Source: Tyto alba
Lineage: Eukaryota; Chordata; Aves; Strigiformes; Tytonidae
Reading direction: 5' to 3'
Assembly (NCBI RefSeq): GCF_018691265.1
Contig: NW_024881282.1
Location: 51,777,122 to 51,841,121, forward strand
DNA length: 64,000 bases
Position 1 is the stretch's first letter, and each line of letters opens with the position of its first letter. The translations under genes were made by a program, and so were the position numbers. The notes under the pieces were generated by a model. That model saw only the letters and a list, made by a program, of their open reading frames with translations. It searched no databases and was not told where the DNA came from. Of this stretch, positions 11,801 through 24,700 are shown piece after piece.

Positions 11801-13110
11801 GCCTTCCTGTCCTGCCCCCACGTATTTTCCAAGGAAGATAATATTTTTCCATAAGTGGCAGCCTATATACATTAATTTACTCATGTGTAATATCTTACAC
11901 TAACAAAGAAATTTATGTCTGTAATTAAATTAATTAATTAATTCTTTATTTTCTAGGCTGGTTTACTTGTTTGCTGTTAAGATGGAGCAGTAATTACAGA
12001 TATGACTTCAGCTGGAAATGACTCATTTTCACGTTCTTGAGCAGCATCAGGGTTACCATCCTATAGTAAACCTATTTGCTGAACAAACATAATTCCCAAA
12101 AGATAACAAACTGGACTGCAGAAGATGTGGGGGAATAGTTTAATTACTCTTGCAGAATTTTAGGATTTGTTAATTTACATTATATAAAAACTAAATTTTG
12201 TGCCAGAGCTTACCTGGCAAGACTCATTTACTTTTTTTTAAGATGGAATTTGGAGTTTCCCAGATGGATCCTTGGGTCACAATGTTTCATTGTGATCATT
12301 TTTGGGAAGGATGAAAGTAAAAAGGGAGGTTTTTTCCTACTTTCTTTCATTCCAAGTTGTTTATGCAGTAGGGTGATATTTAATATTATACTTATATTCC
12401 TCTTGAGATAGATAGCAAGGTAGATATCTCAAGGTGAAGGTAACAAGTCTGGTGAGATCATTTACAAGACAAATTCATAGGTACAACAGGAACCTTGAGA
12501 GGTTTCCATTTCACTTCTCCTCTCCCCTCTTAATGAAAAAGTTGTAGGTAATACCATGGATTTACTGAATTGGTTACTTCTGTTGGCCAGAAACCTTCAA
12601 TTTCTTGTAGTACTTTTTGAATTCCTGAGGCAAATGGGATGACCTCATGTTCTCCACTTCTAGACACAGGACTTTCCAGATAGAAGCTGTTAAATCTTTT
12701 GGTATTCTGCCTCAGCTTTACGCTGTTGGGAAACATGATCAGGGTGTGCCATATGAGGCTAACCAACTTCCCCATAACAGAGGTTACAGTTCTGCAAGGG
12801 GTTTTTCTGCTAGAAAAAAATATCTAGTGAAACCACAGGCTGCTCCTGAGTCTTGTGCATACAGTAGACTGTGGGGTCAAAGGCACTTACAAGAGGCCAG
12901 TGCAGAGTTCATATTATGAGCACAACTGCCTCAACTAAGTGCACTCTTTATCTGGGGAGTAGCTGCCAAAAGTTTAAAGAAAATACATGAAAAATGGTAG
13001 GTCTGGTAGGATCCTGGTAGATCTCACCAGCTTGCGTACACACATTTGCCTCAACAGCTTTTGACTGAAATGTGTTAGCACTGAGTTTAGAGGACCAATT
13101 TGAAGCAGAC

Positions 13111-14138
13111 AGTCATGGTTTGAGCCCAGAGGGCAACTGAGCACCACACAGCTTCTCACTCCCCATTTTGCCCCCCAACACTGGGAAGGAGAAAATGAAG
13201 CAAATGGTTTGGGAATTGAGATAAAGACAGAGAGAGATGACTTACCCATTATGGTCATGGGCAAAAGACAGACTCATTAGGTGAATTAAAAAGAACACAA
13301 ATTTTACACAGACACTAACAACAACAACACTTAACAGACAGAGTAGGAGTTAGAAGCATTACCACATCTTGGAAACACCTTCCCACCACCCGGAGTCCTT
13401 CTTCCCAGGCTTGGCTTTGCTCCTGATAACTCTGCCTCCTCCCCTCAGCAGTGCAGGGGGGCAGGAAATGGGGGTTATGATCAGTCCTGCTGCTTCTTTC
13501 GCCTTAAGGGGGAGGAACTCCTCACATTCTTCCTGTTCCATCATGGTCCCCCTCTCACAAGAGAGAGTCCTCCACAAACTCTCTCTGACATGAGACACTC
13601 CACAGGTTGCAGAGTTTCCCATGTTGCTCTGGTGTGGGTCCCCCCGACATGTTGCAGTCCTCTCAGCACCAAACTACAACAGAGGGATCTGCTTCTTCCC
13701 ATAGAGTCCCAGCCTACTTTGGGTGCAGTCACCTGCTCCGATGTGGGGTCCTCCACAGGCTGCAGGTTGGCCTCTGCTCCACCATGGACATCTATGGGTG
13801 GCAGGGTCTGGGTGTCCCTACAGTTTCACCATGGGATACAGGGGGTCTCTTCACTGGTGCATCTCCACCCCCTGTCTCCTCCTTTCTTCCACTGCCCTCA
13901 GTGTTCACACAGATGTTCTCCCTGCAATTCCTCCTCACAACTCCAACCCACTCTCAGGTTCCCCTTCTTAAATATGTTATCACAGAGGCACAGCCATCAT
14001 CGCTAATTGGCTTGGCCCTGGCCAGACGTGGGTCCAACTTGGAGCCGGGGCACCTTCAAGAAGCTTCTCACAGGGGACCAGCGCTGTAGCCCCCTCATCC
14101 ACTATAAAAAACCCCACCTCTCACACAAACCCAGCACA
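13111..14138 (-). mobile_element. Solo LTR, ERVL-like endogenous retrovirus
   Basis: It is a single long terminal repeat on the minus strand, about 1.03 kb. Read in sense it opens TGTGCTGGGTTTGTGTGAGA and ends close to ...CTCAAACCATGACT. The interior shares the block GTGGAGGACT.TCT...GTGAGAGGGGGACCA with the LTR at 57752-58824. The flanks CAGAC (13106-13110) and AAGAC (14139-14143) are a possible 5-bp target duplication with one mismatch. No gag, pol or env sequence is adjacent, so it is a recombined solo LTR. Open frames of up to 160 codons inside it are not genes. Assignment to ERVL rests on overall look and the 5-bp duplication. Confidence 0.82.
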
Positions 14139-15017
14139 AAGACATATGGTCCTATAAGACTTTTATCCCAAATTGAAACCCAGTGTTTACTGATAATTTA
14201 TACCAAGCCAGCAGACATGTAGTTGAGTGAGAAAACTGTCCACTTTCTCAGACTGCTGGAAACTGGACACCACCTGGTTCTAAAATAACCCGGATCTTTT
14301 ATAAATTGTGTATAACCATGATATAGTTCACTGTGTGAAGCAGCAGGAAAATGATCTCCAGATAGAAGACATCTTTACAATGTACAGTAGATGAGAGAGA
14401 GTGTACAAAGACACGCCAACACATACAGGTAGACTTTGACACAAACAAGAAAGGGAAATTTGCAGAGGGATGCAATGGGGATGGCAACTTGGTTAATATG
14501 ACATACTGAGAAAACTAAGATTGAAACATCTTGAAGCAGCATAAACAAGAAGACTGCATTGCTCAAGGCCAAAAAAAAAAGGTGCTGGAGTAGAACAAGA
14601 ATGAAAATGAAGATACAATAAAAACATCATGGCTGTTAATTTTTAACTGAGTAGATGGAAGTAGTGTTGTGTTCAGTGGTGGTGTATTTGTAGACTCTAT
14701 AGAACTTGCAAGACTCAGTGACAGTTGGATCTAGAAGGAAAGAACTTAGGAAGAAAAGTATGACCATTTGATCATACTGAACTGAAGTTGGTGTTGGTCA
14801 TTCATAGAGACACCATGGTGACTTTAGTTTGGGTAGAAAAACACAAGTTCCAGGGGTGGGAATTTCCTCAGCACAGAGATAAAGCTGAATGCCTTCCTGT
14901 GAATGAGATTATTAAGAAACAAGAGTGAAGGATATAAACTAACAAAAGATCAAGAACAGGAATCCACAACGTAGCTTGAGAAACCGCCACAGCAAGTCAG
15001 AACAGGTGAAGAGGAAG
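14139..15017. other. Intergenic, no recognised feature
   Basis: This is unique AT-rich sequence between a solo LTR and a CR1 element. No open frame, RNA gene or repeat could be supported. Confidence 0.6.
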
Positions 15018-15790
15018 ATCATAGAATCATAGAATTATAAAATGGTTTGGGTTGGAAGGGACCTTAATGATCACCTAGTTCCAATCCCCCTGCCATGGGC
15101 AGGGACACCTTCCATCAGACCAGGTTGCTCAAAGCCCCGTCCAGCCTGGCCTTGAACACTCCCAGGGAGGGGGCAGCCACAGCTGCTCTGGGCAACCTGT
15201 GCCAGGGCCTCACCACCCTCACAGGAAAGAATCTCTTCCTTATATTTAATCTAAATCTACCCTCTTTCAGTTTAAAACCATTACCCCTCCTCCTATCTCT
15301 ACACCCTTTGGTAAAGAGTCCCTCCCCATCTTTCCTGTAGCCCCCTTTAAGTACTGGAAGGCCGCTATAAGGTTTCCCCGGAGCCTTCTCTTCTCCAGGC
15401 TGAACAACCCCAACTCTCTCAGCCTGTCCTCAGAAGGGAGGTGCTCCAGCCCCCTTGATCACCTTTGTGGCCTCCTCTGGACCTGCTCAAGTAGGTCTAT
15501 GTCCTTCTTACACTGGTAGCCCCAGAGGTGAATACAGTTCTCCTGGTGGGATCTCATGAGTGGATGAGGAGAATCACCTCCCTGAACCTGCTGGCTACAC
15601 TTCTCTTGGTGCAGCCCAGGATACAGTTGGTTTTATGGGTTGTGAGTGCAAATTTCTGACTCATAGTCAGTTTTCCATCCACTAGTATCCACAAGTCCTC
15701 TGCAGGGCTGCTCTCAATACACTCATTGCGTAGACGTATTTGTGCTTGGGATTGTCTTGACCCATGTGCAGGACCTTGCACTTGGCCTCA
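15018..15790 (-). mobile_element. CR1 non-LTR retrotransposon, 5'-truncated
   Basis: The left edge has the CR1 3' terminal octamers in reverse (ATCATAGAATCATAGAATTA) followed by GGTTTGGGTTGGAAGGGACC. The sequence then follows the CR1 3' UTR and the end of ORF2 in reverse for about 770 bp, up to CATGTGCAGGACCTTGCACTTGGCC near 15788. It is truncated at its 5' end, as is usual for CR1. Its sequence is better preserved than the copies at 27.6 and 34.9 kb. The end-of-ORF2 remnant is not translatable as a functional product. Confidence 0.95.
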
Positions 15791-18700
15791 ATCTAAACAA
15801 ACAGATGGAGCTACAGGTAGGGAAAGGAAGTATCACAAAAGCCAAGATATTGAGACAAAAAATGGTAGTTAACTGTTGGATGAGTTCGGGATACTGACTA
15901 TGAGTCTGGCCAGGGATAATTCAGGAAAGACTGGAACAGCTACTCCTATGCAATACAGGAAGCAGAAGATATATCTAACATTTGGAAAGGTGGACGTTTT
16001 CAAATCAAACCAGTGGTTTCATATGGGAAGAAAGGCATCTCTTCAGATGTCTTTTCGTGAAGCCAGGCTTATCAACCCTCAAGGAACTTAACTGATATAA
16101 CATGGAACAACACAATAAGACTAAATAAATATCGGACAAAGAGAATCTAAGAATGAATGATAAACATCAACTGAGGTGAGTGAAAATGATAGCTAAGTGG
16201 GGAAGGATAAAGCCATTGAAATTCAGAATGGATGAAAATGGATTTCACATTTGTTAATTCCACTTAAGGGTCAGTCTGATACTGCACGTTCAGCCTGTGG
16301 CACAAGGACCCTACTAGATCTTAGATCATACTCTTCCAAATTGTGGCTCTACATGCAAACTGTAGTGTACTTTCCAATTTAATGCCAAATACCAAATTGT
16401 ATTTAGTGGGAGTTGTTTGTGTGGTATGAATCCATTTGTTTGTTCCTTTGAGACTTGATAAAGTGCAATGTAAACCACTTGTGCACGCCAGCCTTCACTA
16501 AATCCTTTTAACATTTGTGTACAAAACGCTAGAGAAGGGACCATTGAACTCTTTCTATATGCTGTTCTATGGTCTCCACTAACTTTGGAGGCCAATGGGC
16601 AGCTATCAGCTCTCACTTCTGCTTACAGACCACCCTGACATTCTACTTTAATAGTGATGCATCTTCTGCTTTGCCTGCAGAGGCCAGGTCCCCCTGCTGT
16701 GTTGTTATGTGTAGTATAATATTCTGAGACTACTCTCATGTAGTTTATCTTCTCCCATGAATTTGTCAAAGATGCCTCTCCCTCCTTCCAAATCAAAATA
16801 TAAGTCTGCTCTTCAAGTTAATTGTACACTCAAAAGTTGCACCTTGTGACGAGGAAAGTAAAGAGCCTGTAGCTCAGACAGACCTTACAGGCATCTCTAT
16901 CCTCACCCACGCCAGGTTACGGCTTTAAATGGCTATAGTCTACTGCTGTTACTGAAACAATGCACAGTCAGGAATTTTGAAGTTGTGTCCAAAAATCTCC
17001 TGCTTGCAGAGTTTGAGATGACTCTGGGCTACTTATATATGCCCATATGTGCATGCATATCCACACCATGACTTTGGTATGTTAGTCATACAGCTAAACT
17101 ATAGAACACTCCTACCAGCAAAATCTCTTTGATGTGTATAGTTTCTGTGACACTGCAGTGAAGAAATCCACTTTCTTGGAAAGCTTTACCCCTCTGCATG
17201 AGGAGGGCAGATGCTGTAGGAAGTACATTGCCAAATCTGAGTGCCTAAACTAAAACTACCATGGCACTGATTAGCACCATGCCTTTAGATACACCCCTCT
17301 ATGAATTTGTTCTCTGTAAATTGCAAGTATATTAACATGCAGCCATAATTTCCTGTTAAGGATCAGGTTAGTGAAGGACTTTTGCCTATGATTTCTGGTT
17401 CAGTCAGGCTGCAGAAAATGGCCATGGAAAGCCATACACTCCGGGTCATCTGGAGCAGAAAGGTTTGTGGTGCCACGTGCCAAGAAGAGCTGCCAGGCTG
17501 TCCCGCAGCCCCCTCATCCTGCCACAGCCACACATCATACTCTGCCCTGAATGGCCCAGAGCCCTCTGATGACTGATCTAACCCAGGCCGCGGGACACTG
17601 AGATGTCATAAACAGTAGCTGGGAACTGTTGGGAGATGATGAAGGTTGGACTACAGTCCTATGCGGTCACAGCCTCTACAGTATCCCCAAGGAGGGTGCA
17701 GAAGCCCTGCCATCTCCCAGGCCTGGGTCTGCCCCTGGAACCCAGCTGGGAAGGATGGGCAGAGGGTGTGCATGGCTGGCATGGTGCAAGTGGGATGGTT
17801 ATACCCAGCTCGGCTCTGCATTTCTAGTCCCATCCTTCACTGCCTCACACTGCTGATCTATCTGTGTGTAAGATGTGTAAACAGATGGTTTTCAAAAGGT
17901 CAGGTTGGAAAAATATCTAAAACACGAGCAAATAGACCCAAGAAAAGGGTACTTCAAATGTTTTGCTTGCTCCCCACTTTCTGTCAGCCTGTTCAAAAGG
18001 TCATCAGTGCCTTTACCACATGACTTTCTGCTATCCTAGGCCGCAAAGCACCACACTTTAAAGAAAATGTGCAGTGTTCCCAGGTACCTTCACACAGCAA
18101 AAACTATTTCCTCCAAGCAAAAATAAACCACTCAGCAGAGATGTGGGGCTATATAGCATTATGCATCTTATTTCTTCACCCATCTATGCAATGCCAAGGC
18201 AAAGCTCATGCATGTGATTAGCAAATCAGCACGTATCACACACTTTGGCCAAGCGTGGCACAAAGAGCCAAGCAAGGCTAAATGGTGTGTCCTCAAATCC
18301 CGTTACATGGGCCAGCCTGGGCACAAACTGAATTGAGGTGGTGTTGTTTGGATTCAGCCCTCCAGACAGGCAAGGTACTCATCTACACCCATGGCTTCAG
18401 GGTTCAATAGTCTTTGCCTCCATCCTGGACCAGCATAATGAGTGCTTATCTTCATCTGCCTGATTATGAGAGATCAGCTTGAGGAAAGATTGCCAGCCGA
18501 GAAAAAAGATTTCACACATCTCCTGGCCTCTCTAGTCAACTGAGAGCAAAGTATTGAACAAACTGAATCCCCCTCTCTTCTGGATGATGAACCCGGGGAC
18601 ATAGGAAAGCATTTTACATAGGAACGACCAACTAATATGGATGCTGCTAGTTCTGATCACCTTCCTCTTTCCCTTGGGAAGGAGAAAAAAAAATGTAATT

Positions 18701-21700
18701 TTCCTTACTGGCATTATTCATTATATGTATCACAGTAGGGAATCTCCAGACACGGTTGAAGCCCTACAGAATACATTTTCAGTGACATATACTATGTAAT
18801 ACTACCTGTATCTAATGGCACCAACCACTTCTATTCAAGTCATGTAAAGCAAACCCTTTTGGCCCTGAGGACGGTGTCTCTAGGAGCTGCACATGTTAAT
18901 GTGAGATAACAAGTAGGAAACCATGATGTTCTTGTTCTTATGCACAGCTTAGATGGATACACAGAGCAAAACAGATCTTTTGTAAGCTCCTTCAGAGCTG
19001 ACTGATCACTAGAAACATCCCCACCCAGAAGGCTCCGCAGAGTTTATTGTGACAGAGGAAAATGTATGTAGATATCTTAAAAATTGTTATTTGCCATATG
19101 CTTTTTTCATGCTTGGCACAAGCTGTGGTACGACAGCAGCCAGTCCAGCAACCATTATGAGAAAAACAAACAAAAATAAATCAAATAAAATAATATTTCT
19201 AATTTGTTAGAACAGTCTTGCTCAGTTTCATTTTGTATTGCTAGCCCACAGAAGGCTTACAGGAAATTTCAGCTGGTAAAATGTAAATTTACCGTAATTG
19301 TGTATTAGCACCACATGCAGCTGACCACAAGATATGCGCTTTAGAAAAAAAATGAGCGTTCGTACTAGCAGGGCAATAAATTACAGGAAATAAACCTGCC
19401 TGATGCTAGCACAGGTTTTTAACCCTGCGACTCTCAGAAAAAATGTATCCTATACCTCCAAAGTACACCATACATTCTAATAAAATTCTCACAAGGAAAA
19501 AGACATATGGTAGAAAAAGTTAAACTGCAGGGAAAAATTATGCTTTTGATTTGTTACCTTATAGCATACTGCTCTGAGGACTCATGGGATATATTACCGA
19601 TACACAAAGCAAAAAGTTGAGCTAGGGGAAGTCTCCCCTCTGGGAGGGCAAAGAGGTGTTCTTCCCAATGAGCCTCATTGAAAAGCAAGAAAAAGATCTC
19701 TAGAGCTGGGCCCAAAACAAAAACATGTTTTCTAACTTTGAGCTTGGACACCAAAACTGAGTGCAGATGTTACACAGAGCTCCTTTTTGCTCTTTGGGAA
19801 AAGCATACGCTTTGAGCACCCCAGGTAGTCACTGAAGCTGAAGTTCACATTGCTTGGCTGTGGAAATGCTCCTCTGCCAGGGCTGCGGCTGTGCTGCCCC
19901 CTCCTCACCCACAAGCAGCAGTGCACAAGCAGCATTGGCAAATCATCATGACTCTCTTCCTTCATGGCTTCCTTCTTTCAGCCTTAATTACATGGCCCTT
20001 GGCCACTCCGATGTTTTTTTTTTGCGGTGTCTCTTTCCCCTCACATCATCTTCTATGTCTAGAGTCATCTGTCTTCATATGTGCTGTGTGCTCAGTACCG
20101 TCCCATGCACTCCTCTAATTAATTTATTTCATTATTTTTCTGTCTCTGGCCTCTCTCTAGACACACACTGTTCCTGACCCCCGGGGTAAAGTGTGTGATT
20201 TATTACAGGCTGGTCAGTAGTTGTTCCATGACTACTGCCTACCTCCTCCTGCTCTGTCATTTCTCCCTCTTCTAGCCCAACCATTCCCTGTTCCCTTCTT
20301 GCCCCTGCCTCACTTGTGTCACAGTGTGCTCAGGCTGTGTCCCCACAGGTGCAGGGAGCCCACAGTGAGCAAAGACCGTGAGCACACCCGGCCGGGTGAC
20401 TCCTGGGACCTTCTACATGCGACAAGGAAGTAACTCTGTGAGACTAATTTAATGGGAAACCAGCTCACATAACTCAGTGTCCCTTTGTGAGACATAAACA
20501 CTGTAACATCCCACTTGCATATACATACACAAAGATAATTCCTATGTGGTTCTCAGTGCTCCAGGTCATGTTGTTTGTATGTGCCTATTTTCCTATTTGG
20601 TCTTTTCCACCCTCATGTGTTTTTCCCAGTGTTACGCTAAGGAAAAGTCTTTGGGGCAGAGAGCTTCTCTTGTTGTTTTGGCATGATAGCCTTGGTTATT
20701 TGAGTAATACAAATTGCTGATATAAACAGAGCAAGGAAAGGGGGGTGGAGGCAGACCAGATATGTATACATAGTTTCTCAAATCTCACAAACTGTACAGG
20801 GTCCTCGAAGACCTGATCCTGCATTAGAAAAGCCATGTGTGCTTGTGAAGCTGATCCTCAGAGCTATAACTTGCATGAAGAGTGAAAAATACAGGTTGAG
20901 CACCCTGAGCACATGATCTCCTAATGGAAAACTCTGGGTGGGAGTGAGATGTAAAGCCAAATTGCTCATTACTTTTCCTGAAAAATTGCTAGTTTGTTTA
21001 CTTCTCCAGTGATGGCCTTCAGGAGCTTTGTAAATAATATTTTTGGATTTCATGATGAGAATATTTTTGAAGGCAAAGATTATTAATTCAGTTTGCAATG
21101 TGAAAAAACCCAAAACCACACAAAACCCCAATTAACACTGTTAGAGGAAAAACTCAATTTAAGTTGCCCCCAGATAAAGTTGGGACTAGATGCTGCAAGA
21201 CCTGGGCAGCTGCCTTTGAGGACCAGCCTGTCCCTGCCTTTTCACATCCATCTTTGAAGAGGCAGGAATCTGGGTGCCTAAGTGCAACAGGAGAAGACCA
21301 GGGAATTCAGGCACTCTCATGCAGGATATGAGTCCCCACAAATGTCTTCCAAGATCATGGTAGGGGGAAGCGGCATGAAAGGTTTCACCTCAGACTCTTG
21401 GTCAGACAGAATATCTGACCCAATTGGAGGGCACTCACAAATGTGGGGCTGAGGAATTTTGTGATGAAAGATCCTCAAGTCTTCAGCCAAAGGCAACCAC
21501 ATGGTGCCGGCAGTTGCCTCATTAAACCTTTGTGAACTATGGGAATCCAATCCCTCAAAAAAAACCCCAGTAGCCTGTTTTGGTTACTCATAATGTATCA
21601 GTAGTCTATCCCATTGCCTCTGTGGAAAATAGGATTTCTTGGCAATTATATCTCCACCTTTCCAAGTGGAATCCAGTTCACCCTATTCCCATCTTTTTTG

Positions 21701-24700
21701 AAGCATTTTTTCACTGTCTCGTTGGAAAGCATAGCTTAATGAGCCAAGGAACAACAGTAGGCCTGACCTTGGCAAAACTTAAAGATGAACGTTATGATGT
21801 TTATAAGAACCTGATATATGATTAGTTGAGCCAGCGTATGGTGCATACGGCAGGCTTAGCTGTATAGGGCCTGCAGGAGGTCAGAATGCACTAGACAAGG
21901 GTGTGCTATGCAAAGACAGGTGTCAATTTTTGTAGTCGGATAAGATTGCTCATCTCAAAGATATTCCTCAGCAAAACATGAAAAAAAAAATAAAAGATAT
22001 AAATGTAAAACCAGCCACAGCTACCACTTGACCACAGGAACAGGCTTTATCAGCCAAAGGGGATAAGAAATACTAAGGGTAACATTTTCTAAAATGGCCA
22101 TGTCTTTGGGCATTTTCCTCTATCATTTACAGTTTTCTCCTCCTTTGCAACTGAGTGTAGAGTTCCTGTCTCCTAAATATCTGAGAATATTCAAACATAA
22201 ATATCTAAAAGCCCCTAAATGTCCAAAAAAAGCCTTTTGAGACAGCTCATATACACTTAAAGAATTGGAATGCAATTACTTAGTTATTTCAAATAGTCAA
22301 ATAGCGGTACCAGCAATTAATTTATTTTTTCACTGTTTACTAGTATGAGGTAGTTCATTTTACTATACAAAGAATACTTACGCCTCATTGGACTAAAGCA
22401 GTTCAGTTGCAAGTGAGGGATAGTTTATCAACTAGAGGAGGAAACTTCCTCTGTACTTTGGTTTCTTTAGCTGTCAACTACATCAGGAAAATCTCATCCA
22501 GTATGTTCAAGTAGAGTTTCAGGTTACAATACAGGAGCTCATTTGTCAAGGGGATTAAAAATCAAGACTTTGTCTCAAGCAACCTTTGTGGCAGAAAGAA
22601 CATGTGCTAATTAACCACAAAAAGGCATATATGGCAGTTACTTAGGTTTGCTGAAAATTATTAAATAGTTTTGTACCTCTGTTAAATCTACTAGGGACCA
22701 ATCCAATATCTTCTGAATTCAATGGATAGCAATCCCTTTACTTCTGTAAACTTTGAATCAGGCCCAGAATGAAGATGCAACAGGGACATTAAAATAGTAA
22801 AATGGAAAATAAATTGACTTACTATTTTTCAATTTAAGATATGTATTATTTGCATCACAGACATTGGGTATAATAAACTCCATGCCTAGATTTATGAATT
22901 GCTTCTCTCCAGACAAGTAAAGCAATACTTTTTTGGCAACATGTTTTTTCTATGTTAGTATATTGTTTTTCTGAGAAAAATATCCTTTGTAGTGAATCAA
23001 ATATAAATAAAATCTAGCAGCACAAACCATAGATTTACAGAGAAAGCCTGCGAGACAAATAGTTATAGAAACTACCAGAGTTGTGGGAAGACTTCAAGTG
23101 TATTTCTCAGATTATTCCCATTGTTTTGTAATAATTTTTCAATAGTTCTCCAAAATACCTTAGTTCCAGAGGAGCACATAAGTATCCAACTTCCACTTTC
23201 ACCAGGGCATTCAACTTGGTTTACTTTCAAACCTGCTTTAAAACTCCCCAGCTGATTTTGCAGCATGCAAAACTGCAACAGGCTAATAGGAAATCGTCTA
23301 AAAGTGATTGTGGCTGATTATAGGCTGGATCAACATTTGTATAACTGAGGCAATTTCAACAGGAAAGGTAAGCATTTGAAACATATATTTCTTTAGGGGA
23401 AGGTGTGAAGATTCTCACAGAGAATAAACTAGGTCCATAGTTCATCCCTGAAAGAGGAAGTGTTTGACTGTCTTATTCAAGAAACCTAAAGTGTGGTTGA
23501 TTTTACTGCCACTTCATTTCTTTCAAGGTGAACCACATTAAAATTCCAGAGACTTTTGGCTATTCTTTATCAGATGTTAAATCTACACCACCTTACAGAT
23601 GGGATTTTCTTTAAACAGATGCTCTAGGAAATAGAAACTGCTCATTCAGACACTGCTTTGCCAGTTTCACATCATCTTACAGGAGATGGCAGGAGCTATT
23701 ACATCTGTCCTTAGATGGAGAAATGGAAATAGGAAAATATAAAATAATTGGGAAAAGGCATAGAGGAAAATACAGAACAGGTCAGCTGGCTTGCTGATGT
23801 TACCACCATCAAAACAAATATTGATAACATTTTAATTAGCCTTCTTCAGCTTCCTACCTCAGCTAGATATCTATATTAATGAAAACCAGGATCTCCACTA
23901 GAACAGCAGAGGAAAATATAGTTAGTTCTCCAGGATACAAGTGTGTAAGACTAATAAACTAGCTTCATATTCTTTTTTAATAAGCTCCATTTAAAATTCA
24001 GGGAAGAAACTTCTGTGCAGAAACAATAGTCCATCCTAGAAAGACAAGGTGGATTCACCTCTGGCATGTACCACTACCACCAGTCTTCTGCATGAAAGGT
24101 TAAGACATCTGTACAGATCAGTAATATCTTCTTGGGAATGACTCATTTATCTCAGTGCTAGCATTAATTATTTTTTTTTTTTTTTAAATCCCTCTTTTGA
24201 GGAATAGGGATTAGAAGGGATTTCTGATGTAATTCTGTTTAGTGACTGTTTTGGTGGAGACCACACCTGTCTTCTTCATAAATGCTGATACATGGTGATA
24301 TTTGATTTCTGAAGTAATGATGTTCTTGTCTCTCAGGTTCAGCTGAAGGCTGCTCTGATTTTTAGGAGTCATCTTTTAGTGTAACTACAGTTAAAGACAA
24401 TTCCTATCCATTTGTTCTTCAGCCAGGACTTTCCTTACCTTAAACTATACTTTTCCCTCCCCAGTGCTCACATACAATAAGCAATGTACATAGATTGTTA
24501 TTCTCTGAACATAATCCAATTTCAATACATCTTTCTCAGGATTGCATTATCTGAACTGTATATAGTATTCCAGAGACACTATTATTTTCATTTTTCTGGC
24601 AATAAGTTGACACCTCAGAGACTGGGAGTTATTGAGGTGTGGGGGAACAGGGATGTTACTGCAGCAATACAACATCTGACCTTCAATGTCAATGTGGGAA

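Larger units (their letters stand above)
3265..13110. other. Intergenic DNA, about 9.8 kb
   Basis: This is AT-rich, mostly unique sequence. It holds a T-rich low-complexity tract (3590-3745), small direct repeats near 4585-4680 and at 8741-8813, and several short open frames without recognisable domains. The longest is 120 codons at 10651-11013 on the plus strand, with no recognised similarity. No CR1 or LTR could be seen here. Enhancers of IFNG could lie here but cannot be recognised from sequence alone. Confidence 0.6.

Noticed and set aside
13359..14089. Several overlapping frames of 70-160 codons on both strands
   Set aside because: They lie inside a solo LTR with GC-rich low-stop sequence and match no retroviral protein.
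16866..16895. tRNA-like A-box (TGTAGCTCAG) near 16869
   Set aside because: No matching B-box (GGTTCRANNCC) or cloverleaf follows at the right distance.
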